DNA of 64,000 nucleotides from Pseudoduganella sp. GTDB taxonomy: Bacteria; Pseudomonadota; Gammaproteobacteria; Burkholderiales; Burkholderiaceae_D. The stretch spans positions 1 through 64,000 of the forward strand of contig JAJTCO010000027.1 in NCBI GenBank assembly GCA_021323265.1. Reading direction: 5' to 3'. A program made the translations under genes and the position numbers. The notes beneath the pieces were generated by a model. That model did no database searches, had not been told where the DNA came from, and saw nothing but the letters and a program-made list of their open reading frames with translations. Shown here piece by piece: positions 8,177 to 17,543 of the stretch (position 1 is the stretch's first letter; every line of letters begins with the position of its first letter).

Positions 8177-9412
8177 ATGCAATCGATCGGCGCCCTCCTG
8201 TTTGCCCTCGCCCTGCTCCACACCTTCAGCGCCAAATCGTTCGAGCGCCTGGCCCATCGCTACCCGCGCCATGGCGGCTTGCTGCATTTGCTGGGCGAAG
8301 TGGAAGTGGTCTTCGGCTTCTGGGCCATGGTGCTGCTGGTGGTGATGGCCTTTGTGGCCGGGCCGCAAAATGCCATCGCGTATGCGGAAACGCAGCAGTA
8401 CACCGAGCCGCTGTTCGTGTTCGTGGTGATGGTGGTGGCGGCGTCGCGCCCCGTGCTCGATTTCGTGCAACGGCTGGTCGATCTGCTCGCGGGCGGCCGG
8501 CCGCTGCTGCAGGCATGGATGGGGCTTGCGCTGGTGCCACTGATCGGCTCACTGATTACGGAGCCGGCGGCCATGACGCTGGCGGCGTTGATGCTGGCGC
8601 CGCAAATCTTCCGCAACGGCGTGCCGGAATGGCACAAGTACGCGGCGCTGGGCGTGCTGTTCGTCAACGTCTCGATCGGCGGCACCCTCACCGCTTACGC
8701 CGCGCCGCCGGTGCTGATGGTGGCGGCGACCTGGCAATGGGACAGCGCCTTCATGGCCGCCAACTTCGGCTGGAAGGCCACGCTGGCCGTGCTGGTCAAC
8801 GCCAGCGCCGTCACCTGGCTGCTGCGCGAACATTTGCGCAGCGGCCCTGGCAGCGATGCGCAGGCGCCGGCCACGCGCGCGCCGACCCCATTGTGGACCA
8901 GCCTGATCCACCTGGCCTTCCTCGCTGCCGTGGTGGTGCTGGCGCACCATCCGGTACTGTTCCTCGGCCTGTTCCTGTTCTTCCTCGGTTTCACCAGCGC
9001 CTACCCGCAGCACCAGTCGCCGCTGATTCTGAAAGAAGCGTTGCTGGTGGGCTTCTTCCTGGCCGGCCTGGTCGTGCTGGGCAGCATGCAGCAATGGTGG
9101 CTGCAACCGATAGTCGAAAGCCTGCAGCCAATGGCGCTCTTCTTCGGCGCACTCGGCCTGACGGCGATCACCGACAATGCCGCCCTCACTTACTTAGGCT
9201 CGCTGATCGACGGCATTTCGCCGCAAGCGCAATACATGCTGGTGGCGGGCGCCGTGGCGGGCGGTGGCCTGACGGTGATTGCCAATGCGCCCAACCCGGC
9301 CGGCATCGCCTTGCTGCGCAAAGGCTTCCGCGATGAATCGATTGGCGCATTGGGCTTGCTGGCAGGCGCGTTGGCGCCCACCGCCGTCGCGGCGCTCGCC
9401 TTCTTCTTGTAG
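8177..9412 (+). CDS. Putative Na+/H+ antiporter, polytopic membrane protein
   Basis: Inner-membrane protein of 411 residues with many hydrophobic segments, resembling the putative Na+/H+ antiporter family PF07399. Recognisable stretches are EVEVVFGFWAMVLLVVMAF, LITEPAAMTLAALMLAPQIF, TAITDNAALTYLGSLIDG and IANAPNPAGIALLRKGF; the conserved TEPA and TDNAALT segments resemble ion-transport motifs. The track ORF starts at 8042, but its first 45 codons are polar and unlike a transporter, so ATG 8177 (MQSIGALLFALALLHTF) is preferred. No strong ribosome site is visible. Ion specificity is inferred from the family name only. The 287 bases before it hold the LexA box and nothing else I recognise. Confidence 0.8.
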   Translation: MQSIGALLFALALLHTFSAKSFERLAHRYPRHGGLLHLLGEVEVVFGFWAMVLLVVMAFVAGPQNAIAYAETQQYTEPLFVFVVMVVAASRPVLDFVQRLVDLLAGGRPLLQAWMGLALVPLIGSLITEPAAMTLAALMLAPQIFRNGVPEWHKYAALGVLFVNVSIGGTLTAYAAPPVLMVAATWQWDSAFMAANFGWKATLAVLVNASAVTWLLREHLRSGPGSDAQAPATRAPTPLWTSLIHLAFLAAVVVLAHHPVLFLGLFLFFLGFTSAYPQHQSPLILKEALLVGFFLAGLVVLGSMQQWWLQPIVESLQPMALFFGALGLTAITDNAALTYLGSLIDGISPQAQYMLVAGAVAGGGLTVIANAPNPAGIALLRKGFRDESIGALGLLAGALAPTAVAALAFFL

Positions 9413-9482
9413 CGCGCGCCCTGCACCCGCTGCTTGCGCTATTCTGGACCTCACCCCGTTCACACCAATGAGGAGAGGCAGA

Positions 9483-10013
9483 ATGAGCTATCTTGACCGC
9501 GACAAATTCGGCATCTATCGCGACCGTGACGATGATGATGGTCCAGGCCCACGCCTGATGGGCGCCGACACCCTGATGGGTGAAGACGTCTACAACCGCC
9601 AGGAAGAAGACCTTGGCGATATCAAGGAAATCATGCTCGACATGCAGACCGGCCAGATCGCCTATGCGGTGCTGTCCTTCGGCGGCGTGCTGGGCATGGG
9701 CGACAAGCTGTTTGCCGTGCCATGGCAGGCATTGCAACTTGACACTGTCAACAAGCGCTTCATCCTGGACTGCACCAAGGAAAAACTGGAGAACGCACCG
9801 GGCTTCGACAAGGACCGCTGGCCCGACATGGCCGATCCGGAGTTCGGCACGCAGATCCACACTTTCTATGGCACCACCGCAACTGGCATGCGCACCTCGA
9901 CCGGCAGCGTCATGGGTTCCAGCACCAGCACCCTGCAGAGCGGATCGACCACCGGCAGCAGCTATAGCGGCGGCACGACCGGCAGCCAGGGCGGCAGCAA
10001 AGGCAACTATTGA
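9483..10013 (+). CDS. PRC-barrel domain protein with Ser/Gly/Thr-rich tail
   Basis: 176 residues. The central part (about 25-110) is a PRC-barrel: GEDVYNRQEEDLGDIKEIML, then IAYAVLSFGGVLGMGDKLFAVPW. PRC-barrel proteins of this type occur widely in soil proteobacteria, often as stress-related or RNA/protein-binding modules of unknown role. The last about 45 residues are a low-complexity Ser/Thr/Gly tail ending GSQGGSKGNY. AGGAG 8 bases upstream fixes the ATG at 9483; the earlier track start (9279) is inside the antiporter gene. No partner gene is evident. Confidence 0.82.
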   Translation: MSYLDRDKFGIYRDRDDDDGPGPRLMGADTLMGEDVYNRQEEDLGDIKEIMLDMQTGQIAYAVLSFGGVLGMGDKLFAVPWQALQLDTVNKRFILDCTKEKLENAPGFDKDRWPDMADPEFGTQIHTFYGTTATGMRTSTGSVMGSSTSTLQSGSTTGSSYSGGTTGSQGGSKGNY

Positions 10014-10068
10014 TTGGCAGGAAGTGACTGCTTTCTGTCAGTTCGTAGCGTAGCAAGCGGCAGATAAT

Positions 10069-10089
10069 CGGCTGGTTACTCACCAGCCG
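10069..10089. repeat. Hairpin just before the DJ-1-like gene
   Basis: CGGCTGGT and ACCAGCCG are separated by 5 bases, ending 7 bases before the ATG at 10097. It could be a 3' hairpin of the PRC gene or a translational/operator element of the next gene; it lacks a T-run. Confidence 0.35.
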
Positions 10090-10096
10090 GTCTGCC

Positions 10097-11131
10097 ATGC
10101 GCACTTTTCTTGCCCTGTTCTTCCTCCTGATCGCCGGCGCAGCCGGCGCGACGGAACGCCCCGTCATCGCCATCCTCGGCGACAGCGTCTCCACCGAAAT
10201 CACCGACTTCATGCTGCCATATGGCGTGCTGCAGCGCGCTGGCGCAGCGCACGTGCTGGCTGTTGCCGTGGAAGCGGAGGCCCCCATCACGATGAACACC
10301 GGACTACGGGTGCTGCCGGACTTCGACACACAAACTTTTGACCAGCGCTTTCCCAAGGGAGCCGATTACGTGATCGTGCCGGCCATGCGGCGCAGCGCCC
10401 ATGCACCTGTCCTGGCCTGGCTGCGGGCGCAGGCGGACAAGGGTGCCACCGTGGTCAGTATCTGCGATGGCGCGCTGGTCCTGGCCAACAGCGGCTTGCT
10501 GAAAGGGCGGCGCGCAACGGCGCACTGGGCCACGCACGGCATGCGCGTGGAAAAGTACCCGGACACGCAGTGGCTCTCCAACATCCGCTACGTCGTCGAC
10601 GGCAAGGTGATCTCCAGCGCAGGCATCAGCGCGGCATTGCCGGTCTCCCTGGCCCTGGTGGAAACCATCGCCGGCCGCGACAAAGCCGCCGCCGTGGCCG
10701 CCGAACTGGGCGTGCGCGACTGGAGCGAGCGCCACGACAGCGGGGCCTACGCGCCGCAGTTCGGGCGCAACCTGAACGTCTGGATCACGCATTACACGGA
10801 CCAATGGTTCCACGCCGTGCAACCGGTCGGCCTGCCGCTTGCCGCCGGCATCGACGAGATTTCCCTCGCCTACGTCAGCGACGCCTACACGCGCACCCAC
10901 CGCAGCCGGGTGCTGGCGGTCGCGCCGAGCGACGCCCCGCAGGCCAGCCGCTTCGGCCTGAAAGTGCTGCCCGACCGCGTGGCCGGCAGTAGCGCGGCGC
11001 CGGCAGCCATGCTGCCCGCCCTGCCCGGCACGCTGGACCAGGTCCTGGCGCAGATCGCCGGCACCTTCGGCGAGCGTACCGCCCACCGCATTGCCCTGGA
11101 ATTCGAATACGCCGCCTATCCGGCAAAGTAG
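10097..11131 (+). CDS. Exported DJ-1/PfpI-domain protein with a partial second domain copy
   Basis: 344 residues with a signal peptide (MRTFLALFFLLIAGAAGA). Residues about 22-195 form a DJ-1/PfpI (class I glutamine amidotransferase-like) domain with the nucleophile elbow SICDGA (Cys123). The region ANSGLLKGRRATAHW is also found in the next gene, so the two are tandem relatives. Residues 253-293 repeat the first domain's N-terminal pattern: RVLAVA..GLKVLPD versus HVLAVA..GLRVLPD at 52-75, implying a truncated second copy. Enzymatic activity (protease, deglycase or none) is not predictable. It sits 10 bases before the GlxA-type regulator and is probably cotranscribed. Confidence 0.82.
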   Translation: MRTFLALFFLLIAGAAGATERPVIAILGDSVSTEITDFMLPYGVLQRAGAAHVLAVAVEAEAPITMNTGLRVLPDFDTQTFDQRFPKGADYVIVPAMRRSAHAPVLAWLRAQADKGATVVSICDGALVLANSGLLKGRRATAHWATHGMRVEKYPDTQWLSNIRYVVDGKVISSAGISAALPVSLALVETIAGRDKAAAVAAELGVRDWSERHDSGAYAPQFGRNLNVWITHYTDQWFHAVQPVGLPLAAGIDEISLAYVSDAYTRTHRSRVLAVAPSDAPQASRFGLKVLPDRVAGSSAAPAAMLPALPGTLDQVLAQIAGTFGERTAHRIALEFEYAAYPAK

Positions 11132-11140
11132 AATGGCGGC

Positions 11141-12166
11141 ATGCTGCCGCCACGCCCGCCACGCCCGCCACGCACCTTGCGCATTGTCCTTCTCGCCTAC
11201 GAAGGCATGAACCTGCTCGACCTGACAGGTCCGTTGCAAGCGTTCGCCAGCGCCGCGCGGCGCCACTCGTCCGGCGGGCCGCCGCTGTACGAAACGGTGG
11301 TCGCTTCCGCCGACGGCGGAATGGTTGCCAGCAGCGCCGGCCTTGCCTTCGCCACAGTTTCCATTGCATCGCTCGAAGGCGCGACGATCGACACCTTGCT
11401 GGTGCCCGGCGGATGCGCCGGCGACACCTACCACGCGCCACCTGCGCTGGTGAACTGGATACGCCAACGCGCCCCCGCGGCGCGGCGCCTGGCATCGGTC
11501 TGCACCGGGGCCTTCATGCTGGCCGCCACGGGCCTGCTCGATGGCCGCCGCGTGGCAACGCACTGGGAATGGGCGGCGCGCCTGCGGCAGCAGTATCCGC
11601 AGGTGGCGGTCGACGAGGACAAGATCTACATCCGCGACGGCCAGCTGTGGTCATCGGCCGGAGTCAGCGCCGGCATCGACCTGGCGCTGGCACTGATCGA
11701 GGAAGACTGCGGCCACCGCGTGGCGATCGAAACGGCGCGGCAAATGGTGGTGTTCATGAAACGCGCCGGCGGCCAGTCGCAATTCAGCGCCCCGCTGTCG
11801 GCACAGGCGCGCGAAGGCGGTCGCTTCGCGCAACTGCATGCATGGATGGCGGACAACCTGCACGGCGACCTGCGCGTGGAGCGGCTGGCCGAACAGGCGG
11901 GCATGGGCGCGCGCACGTTTGCGCGGGCCTACGTGGCGCAGACCGGCGCCACCCCGGCCGCCATGGTGGAAACCATGCGGCTGGAAGCGGCGCGGCGCGC
12001 GCTGGAAGATACCGACCAGCCGGTCAAGGCAATCGCTGCCGCCACCGGCCATGGCAGCGAACAAAACCTGCGGCGCGTCTTCCAGCGCCGGCTTGGCACC
12101 AGCCCAGGCGAGTACCGCAAGCGCTTTAGCGCTGCATCGACTCCCACACCTTCGTCAGGCGCTTGA
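11141..12166 (+). CDS. GlxA-type transcriptional regulator (DJ-1/PfpI domain plus AraC HTH)
   Basis: 341 residues. An N-terminal DJ-1/PfpI domain (about 13-205, elbow SVCTGA with Cys121, then LAATGLLDGRRVATHWEWA) is followed by an AraC-family DNA-binding domain (about 228-330: LHAWMADNLHGDLRVERLAE, then GSEQNLRRVFQRRLG). Such regulators sense small molecules through the amidotransferase-like domain. The N-terminus contains PPR three times, encoded by a 9-bp tandem repeat. The last 41 bases overlap the end of hrpA on the other strand. Its likely target is the exported paralogue upstream, but that is inference. Confidence 0.88.
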   Translation: MLPPRPPRPPRTLRIVLLAYEGMNLLDLTGPLQAFASAARRHSSGGPPLYETVVASADGGMVASSAGLAFATVSIASLEGATIDTLLVPGGCAGDTYHAPPALVNWIRQRAPAARRLASVCTGAFMLAATGLLDGRRVATHWEWAARLRQQYPQVAVDEDKIYIRDGQLWSSAGVSAGIDLALALIEEDCGHRVAIETARQMVVFMKRAGGQSQFSAPLSAQAREGGRFAQLHAWMADNLHGDLRVERLAEQAGMGARTFARAYVAQTGATPAAMVETMRLEAARRALEDTDQPVKAIAAATGHGSEQNLRRVFQRRLGTSPGEYRKRFSAASTPTPSSGA

Positions 12167-15100
12167 CGGAGACCGGCATCGGCGTGCGCAGCTCCTGCGC
12201 GAACAGCGACACGCGCAGTTCTTCCAGCATCCAGCGGTACTCGACCAGTTTCGGGTCGGTATTCTTGCCGGCCGACTTGTCGCGCATGAGGCGCTGGTAA
12301 GGCGCCGCTGCCTGGTTCCATTCGGCCATGCTCTTGGCATCGCGTGCTGGATCGGCGCGCAGCTTTTCCAGCCGCACGTTCATCGCCTTCAGGTAGCGCG
12401 GGAAGTGCGACAGCTGCGAGAACTCGTTCTCGATCAGAAAACGCTTGTGCACCAGGCCCTGCAACTGCTGCTGCATGTCCTGCGCGACCTGCTGGTTGAT
12501 ACCCTGCAGGCGCTTGGGCAGGCCGTGGTACTCGGTCAGCACCTGCGAGACCAGGCGCGCAATCTCGTTTACCAGCAGCACGATGCGCGACTTGCCTTCG
12601 TCCTTGCGCTTGTTGAAGCTCGCTTCGTCGGTCGGCAGCGGGTCCTGCAGGCAGGCGATGTCGATGGCCTTGGCAATGATCTGGTCGCGCAGCTCTTCCT
12701 GGGTGCCCATGGCCATGAACTGCATGCCCATCTGCTGCAGGTTGGGAATCGACTTCTCGACGAACTTGATCTGGTCGCGCATCTGCAGCATGAACAGGCG
12801 GCGCATACCGATGCGGTGGGTACGCGCGGCCACGTTCGGGTCGTCGAACACTTCCAGGTCGCAGTGCGTGCCCTTGTCCACCAATGCCGGGAAGCCGATC
12901 AGGCTCAGCTTGCCCTGCGTGATCTCCAGCAGCTCGGGCAGTTCGCCAAAGCTCCAGGTGGTGATGTTGCTGTGCTGGGAAGCGGCAGTGCCGGCGGATG
13001 CACCCGCGGCAGCGGCAGGCGCGGCGGGCGCCTTGCCGGCCGGCGCACGGCGCGCGGCGTCCGCCGCAATGCCGCCGTGCTTGGGCTTGGCGGCGCCCGC
13101 CGCGTTGCCGGCCAGTTGCGCCAGTTGCGCGGCGGAGGCAGGCGCATTGCCGCCTTCGGCCATGCGCTGGAAGCTCTGGCGCGCCTGCAGGCCATACTCG
13201 GCCTGCAGCGTCGCCAGGTTGCGCCCCATGTCGAGCTGGCGTCCATGCTCGTCCACCACCTTGAAGTTCATGAAGTGGTGCGCCGGCAGCTGCTCGGGCT
13301 TGAAGTCGGACGTCAGCACGCTGATCGTGATCTGCTTGCGGATATCGGCAATGATCGCGTCGATCAGGTCGCCGCGCCCGAACTGCGTGCGTTCGCAGAA
13401 CTTCGCGGCGTAATCGGGCAGCGGCACCATGTGGCGCCGCTGCTTTTGCGGCAGGGTCTTGAGCAGCAGGTGCACCTTTTCCTTCAACATGCCCGGCACC
13501 AGCCATTCGCAGCGTTCGCGCGAAAGCTGGTTCAGCGCATACAGCGGCACGGTGAGCGTGACGCCGTCGCGCGGCGTACCCGGCTCGAAGTGGTAGGACA
13601 GCTGCATCTCGATGCCGGCCGCCATCATCTTCTTCGGGAACAGATCGGTCGTGATGCCGGCCGCCTCGTGCCGCATCAGGTCGTCGCGGTTCAGGAAAAG
13701 CAGTTTCGGATTGTCGTGCGAGGCGTCCTTGTACCACTTCTCGAAGCCGGCGCCATTGACCACGTCGGCCGGGATCTGGCCGTCGTAGAAGGCTTCGATC
13801 AACTGCTCGTCGACCAGCACGTCCTGGCGGCGCGACTTGTGTTCGAGATTCTCGATTTCGCGCACCAGCTTGTGGTTGTGCGCGAAGAACGGCGCGCGCG
13901 TGTCGTAGTCGCCGCCCACCAGCGCGTCGCGGATGAAGATCTCGCGCGCTTCCGCCGGATTCTTCGCGCCGTAGTTGATGCGGCGCTGGCTGTATACCAC
14001 GATGCCGTACAGGGTGGCGCGTTCGGACGCGGTCACCTGCGACGGGCGCTTCTCCCAGCGCGGCTCGCCCCAGGACTTCTTGAGCAGGTGGCCGCCGATC
14101 TTTTCCAGCCACTCCGGCTCGATGCGGGCCACGCAGCGCGCGTACAGGCGCGTCGTTTCCACCAGCTCGGCGGCGACGATCCACTTGCCCGGCTTCTTCG
14201 ACAGATGCGAGCCGGGCCAGATGTGGAACTTGATGCCGCGCGCGCCCAGGTAGGCGCCGCCCGGCTCGTCCTCGCCCTTGAAACCGATATTGCCTAGCAG
14301 GCCGGTGAGCAACGCCATGTGCAGCTGGTCATAGGTGGCGGGCAGCTCGTTGGTGCGCCAGCCCTGCTCTTTCACGATGGTGAGCAGTTGCGAGTGCACG
14401 TCGCGCCACTCGCGCAGGCGCAGCTGGTTCAGGAAGGTCGCGCGGCAGGTGTCCATCAGCTGGCGGTTCGACTTCTTGTGCTCGATGGCGTTCTCGAACC
14501 ACTTCCAGATTTTCAGGTAGCTGAGAAACTCCGACCTCTCGTCGGCGAACTTCTTGTGCGCTTCGTCGGCCGCCTGCTGGTGTTCGACCGGACGGTCGCG
14601 CGGGTCCTGTACCGACAAGGCGGAAGCGACGATCAGCACTTCGGTCAGGCAGGCGTATTCCTGCGCGGCCAGGATCATGCGGCCCACGCGCGGGTCCAGC
14701 GGCAGCTTGGCCAGCTTGCGGCCAAGCGGCGTCAGCGCATTGTCGTCGTCGACCGCGCCCAGTTCCTGCAGCAGCTGGTAGCCGTCGGCGATGGCGCGGC
14801 CCAGCGGCGGCTCGATGAAGGGGAAACTCTCCACGTCCGCCAGGTGCAGCGACTTCATGCGCAGGATGACCGAGGCCAGCGAGGAACGCAGGATTTCCGG
14901 GTCGGTGAACTTGGGGCGTTGCAGGAAATCCTGCTCGTCGTACAGGCGGATGCAGACGCCGTCGGCGACGCGGCCGCAACGGCCGGCGCGCTGGTTGGCG
15001 GCCGATTGCGCGACCGGTTCGATCTGCAGCTGCTCCACCTTGTTGCGGTAGCTGTAGCGCTTGACGCGCGCCAGGCCGGCGTCCACCACGTAGCGGATGC

Positions 15101-16151
15101 CCGGCACGGTCAGCGAGGTCTCGGCCACGTTGGTGGCGAGCACGATACGGCGCGCGTTGGTGGTGCGGAACACGCGGTCCTGCTCTTCGACCGAGAGGCG
15201 GGCGAACAGCGGCAGGATCTCCACGTGCGGCGGATGGTGCTTGCGCAGCGCTTCGGCGGCGTCGCGGATTTCGCGCTCGCCCGGCAGGAACACCAGCACG
15301 TCGCCGCTGCCGATGCGGCACACCTCGTCGACGCCGTCGACGATGGCTTCCATCAGGTCGCGCTTCTCGCGTGCGGCGGCGGTGCGGGCGCCCTTGGCGT
15401 CCGCGCCTTGCTGCGCGCCGGGCAGCGCGACCTGTTCGCGCTCCACCGGCCGGTAGCGCACTTCGACCGCGTACAGGCGGCCGGACACTTCGATCACCGG
15501 TACCGGCGGCTTGCCTTCCTGCGTGAAGTGGCGGGCGAAGCGCTCGGCGTCGATGGTGGCCGAGGTGATGATCACCTTCAGGTCGGGGCGGCGCGGCAGG
15601 ATCTGCTTCAGGTAGCCAAGCAGGAAGTCGATGTTCAGGCTGCGTTCGTGGGCTTCGTCGATGATGATCGTGTCATACGCCTTGAGCAGCGGGTCGGTCT
15701 GGGTTTCCGCCAGCAAGATGCCGTCGGTCATGAGCTTGACCGAGGCGCCCTTGCTCAGGGTATCGTTGAAGCGGACCTTGTAGCCGACATGCTCGCCCAG
15801 CGGCGAACCCAGTTCGACGGCGATGCGCTTGGCGGTGGACGAGGCGGCAATGCGGCGCGGCTGCGTGTGGCCGATCAGGCCTTTCTGCCCGCGTCCCAGC
15901 TCCAGGCAGATCTTGGGTAGCTGGGTGGTCTTGCCGGAGCCGGTCTCGCCGGAGACGATCAATACCTGGTGCCTGGCCAGCGCTTCGGCGATTTCGCGGC
16001 GCCGGCCCGATACCGGCAGGTCTTCCGGGAAGGTGATCGGCGGCAGCGGGTTGCGCAGCGGCGGCGCGCTCGCGGCGGGCGCGGGTTTGCCGCCTTGCGG
16101 GCGCTGGGCACCGGGTTGCCGGGGTAGATTCTTCTTGCTTGCTTCAGACAT
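12126..16151 (-). CDS. hrpA: ATP-dependent RNA helicase HrpA
   Basis: DEAH-box RNA helicase of 1341 residues. Walker A GETGSGKTT, DEAH in IIDEAHERSLN, NQRAGRCGR (motif VI) and the long C-terminal domain (DUF3418-type) are all present. In other bacteria HrpA acts on mRNA processing and stalled ribosomes. The track ORF starts at 16226, which would begin inside argA; ATG 16151 (MSEASKKNLPRQPG) leaves a normal promoter gap. Residues about 995-1065 are a low-complexity Ala/Gly/Pro stretch interrupting the C-terminal domain. It is divergent from argA, and its end overlaps the GlxA gene by 41 bases. Confidence 0.93.
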   Translation of the reverse strand: MSEASKKNLPRQPGAQRPQGGKPAPAASAPPLRNPLPPITFPEDLPVSGRRREIAEALARHQVLIVSGETGSGKTTQLPKICLELGRGQKGLIGHTQPRRIAASSTAKRIAVELGSPLGEHVGYKVRFNDTLSKGASVKLMTDGILLAETQTDPLLKAYDTIIIDEAHERSLNIDFLLGYLKQILPRRPDLKVIITSATIDAERFARHFTQEGKPPVPVIEVSGRLYAVEVRYRPVEREQVALPGAQQGADAKGARTAAAREKRDLMEAIVDGVDEVCRIGSGDVLVFLPGEREIRDAAEALRKHHPPHVEILPLFARLSVEEQDRVFRTTNARRIVLATNVAETSLTVPGIRYVVDAGLARVKRYSYRNKVEQLQIEPVAQSAANQRAGRCGRVADGVCIRLYDEQDFLQRPKFTDPEILRSSLASVILRMKSLHLADVESFPFIEPPLGRAIADGYQLLQELGAVDDDNALTPLGRKLAKLPLDPRVGRMILAAQEYACLTEVLIVASALSVQDPRDRPVEHQQAADEAHKKFADERSEFLSYLKIWKWFENAIEHKKSNRQLMDTCRATFLNQLRLREWRDVHSQLLTIVKEQGWRTNELPATYDQLHMALLTGLLGNIGFKGEDEPGGAYLGARGIKFHIWPGSHLSKKPGKWIVAAELVETTRLYARCVARIEPEWLEKIGGHLLKKSWGEPRWEKRPSQVTASERATLYGIVVYSQRRINYGAKNPAEAREIFIRDALVGGDYDTRAPFFAHNHKLVREIENLEHKSRRQDVLVDEQLIEAFYDGQIPADVVNGAGFEKWYKDASHDNPKLLFLNRDDLMRHEAAGITTDLFPKKMMAAGIEMQLSYHFEPGTPRDGVTLTVPLYALNQLSRERCEWLVPGMLKEKVHLLLKTLPQKQRRHMVPLPDYAAKFCERTQFGRGDLIDAIIADIRKQITISVLTSDFKPEQLPAHHFMNFKVVDEHGRQLDMGRNLATLQAEYGLQARQSFQRMAEGGNAPASAAQLAQLAGNAAGAAKPKHGGIAADAARRAPAGKAPAAPAAAAGASAGTAASQHSNITTWSFGELPELLEITQGKLSLIGFPALVDKGTHCDLEVFDDPNVAARTHRIGMRRLFMLQMRDQIKFVEKSIPNLQQMGMQFMAMGTQEELRDQIIAKAIDIACLQDPLPTDEASFNKRKDEGKSRIVLLVNEIARLVSQVLTEYHGLPKRLQGINQQVAQDMQQQLQGLVHKRFLIENEFSQLSHFPRYLKAMNVRLEKLRADPARDAKSMAEWNQAAAPYQRLMRDKSAGKNTDPKLVEYRWMLEELRVSLFAQELRTPMPVSVKRLTKVWESMQR

Positions 16152-16187
16152 CGCTTTTTTGCATAGTTTGGGCGCGAAAACCGCGCA

Positions 16188-16203
16188 GCGCATTATAATG
16201 CGC
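16188..16203. promoter_or_regulatory. Palindromic divergent -10 box between hrpA and argA
   Basis: GCGCATTATAATGCGC is a perfect 16-bp palindrome whose centre reads TATAAT on both strands. The plus-strand copy (16194-16199) would start transcription 2-3 bases before the argA ATG; the minus-strand copy would give hrpA a leader of about 34 bases. No good -35 is visible on either side. Confidence 0.55.
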
Positions 16204-16208
16204 GGATA

Positions 16209-17519
16209 ATGGAAAACCCTATCCAATTCGTCTCCTGGCTGCGCTCAGTCGCACCCTATGTCCACGCCTTCCGTGGCAAAACCTTCGTGGTCGCCTTCCC
16301 GGGTGAACTGGTCTCCGCCGGCGCCCTGCCGGTGCTGGCGCACGACCTGTCCCTGCTGCACGCACTGGACATCAACGTCACCGTGGTGTACGGCTCGCGC
16401 CCCCAGGTCGCCGAACAACTGGCCCTGCGTAACGTCGAGGGACGTTTCCACAATGGCATCCGCGTCACCGACACGGCCGCCATGGAATGCGCCAAGGAAG
16501 CGGCTGGCGAACTGCGCCTCGACATCGAGGCCGCCTTCAGCCAGGGCTTGCCCAACACCCCGATGTCGCACGCCGCGATCCGTATTATTTCCGGCAACTT
16601 CATCACCGCCCGCCCGCTGGGCGTGATCGACGGGGTCGACTTCGAACTGACCGGCGTCACGCGCAAGGTCGACGCCGAGACCATCCACTCCATCATGGGG
16701 TCGGACGGCGTGGTGCTGCTCTCGCCGCTGGGCTTCTCGCCCACCGGCGAAACGTTCAACCTGACCATGGAGGACGTGGCCTGCACCGCCGCCATCGCCC
16801 TGCACGCCGACAAGCTGGTGTTCATCACGGAAACCGACATGATGACCGATGCCGGCGGCACCGAAATCCGCGAGCTGTCCTCGCACCAGGCCGAGGCCGT
16901 GCTGCAGGCCGGTTTCCTGCCCGACGCCACCGCCTTCTACCTGAAACACTGCGTCAAGGCTTGCAACAACGGCGTCGAGCGCGCCCACATCGTGCCGTTC
17001 GCCATGGACGGCTCGGCCCTGCTGGAGCTGTTCACCCACGACGGCGTGGGCACCATGATCTCGCACGAGAACCTCGAATCGCTGCGCCCGGCCACGATTG
17101 AAGACGTGGGCGGCATCATCAAGCTGATCGAGCCGCTGGAAGCGGACGGCACCCTGGTCAAGCGCGGGCGCGAACTGATCGAGCGCGAGATCGAGATGTT
17201 CTCGGTCATCGAGCACGACGGCGTGATCTTCGGTTGCGCGGCCCTGTACGTCTTCCCGGAAGAAAAAATGGCCGAAATGGCATGCTTGACCGTCAATCCC
17301 GAAGTGCAAGCCCAGGGCGACGGCGAACGCATCCTGAAACACATGGAAAACCGTGCGCGGGCGCAGGGCATCAGCAAGCTGTTCGTGCTGACCACCCGCA
17401 CCGCGCACTGGTTCATGAAACGCGGCTTCGTGCCCGCCACTGTCGACGCGTTGCCGAAAGACCGCCAGCGCCTCTACAACTGGCAGCGCAAGTCGCAAGT
17501 GCTGATCAAAACCCTGTAA
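16209..17519 (+). CDS. argA: Amino-acid N-acetyltransferase (N-acetylglutamate synthase)
   Basis: First step of arginine biosynthesis: acetyl-CoA plus L-glutamate to N-acetylglutamate, in the cytoplasm. The 436-residue product has the N-terminal amino-acid-kinase-like domain (VVAFPGELVSAGALPVLAHD, VVYGSRPQVAEQ) and a C-terminal GNAT acetyltransferase domain (about 290-430; CLTVNPEVQAQGDGERILKH, LTTRTAHWFMKRGFV), the classical ArgA layout of normal length. There is no ribosome site before ATG 16209, and the probable -10 is only 10 bases upstream, so a leaderless message is likely. yggX follows after 24 bases and may be cotranscribed. Confidence 0.94.
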   Translation: MENPIQFVSWLRSVAPYVHAFRGKTFVVAFPGELVSAGALPVLAHDLSLLHALDINVTVVYGSRPQVAEQLALRNVEGRFHNGIRVTDTAAMECAKEAAGELRLDIEAAFSQGLPNTPMSHAAIRIISGNFITARPLGVIDGVDFELTGVTRKVDAETIHSIMGSDGVVLLSPLGFSPTGETFNLTMEDVACTAAIALHADKLVFITETDMMTDAGGTEIRELSSHQAEAVLQAGFLPDATAFYLKHCVKACNNGVERAHIVPFAMDGSALLELFTHDGVGTMISHENLESLRPATIEDVGGIIKLIEPLEADGTLVKRGRELIEREIEMFSVIEHDGVIFGCAALYVFPEEKMAEMACLTVNPEVQAQGDGERILKHMENRARAQGISKLFVLTTRTAHWFMKRGFVPATVDALPKDRQRLYNWQRKSQVLIKTL

Positions 17520-17543
17520 TCGACTTATTGAGGAGTAGCCACG

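Noticed and set aside
11838-14297. 819-codon plus-strand ORF in the track over hrpA
   Set aside because: Shadow of hrpA on the opposite strand; composition is typical antisense text of a high-GC gene (His/Gln/Arg/Val-rich) and no domain is visible.
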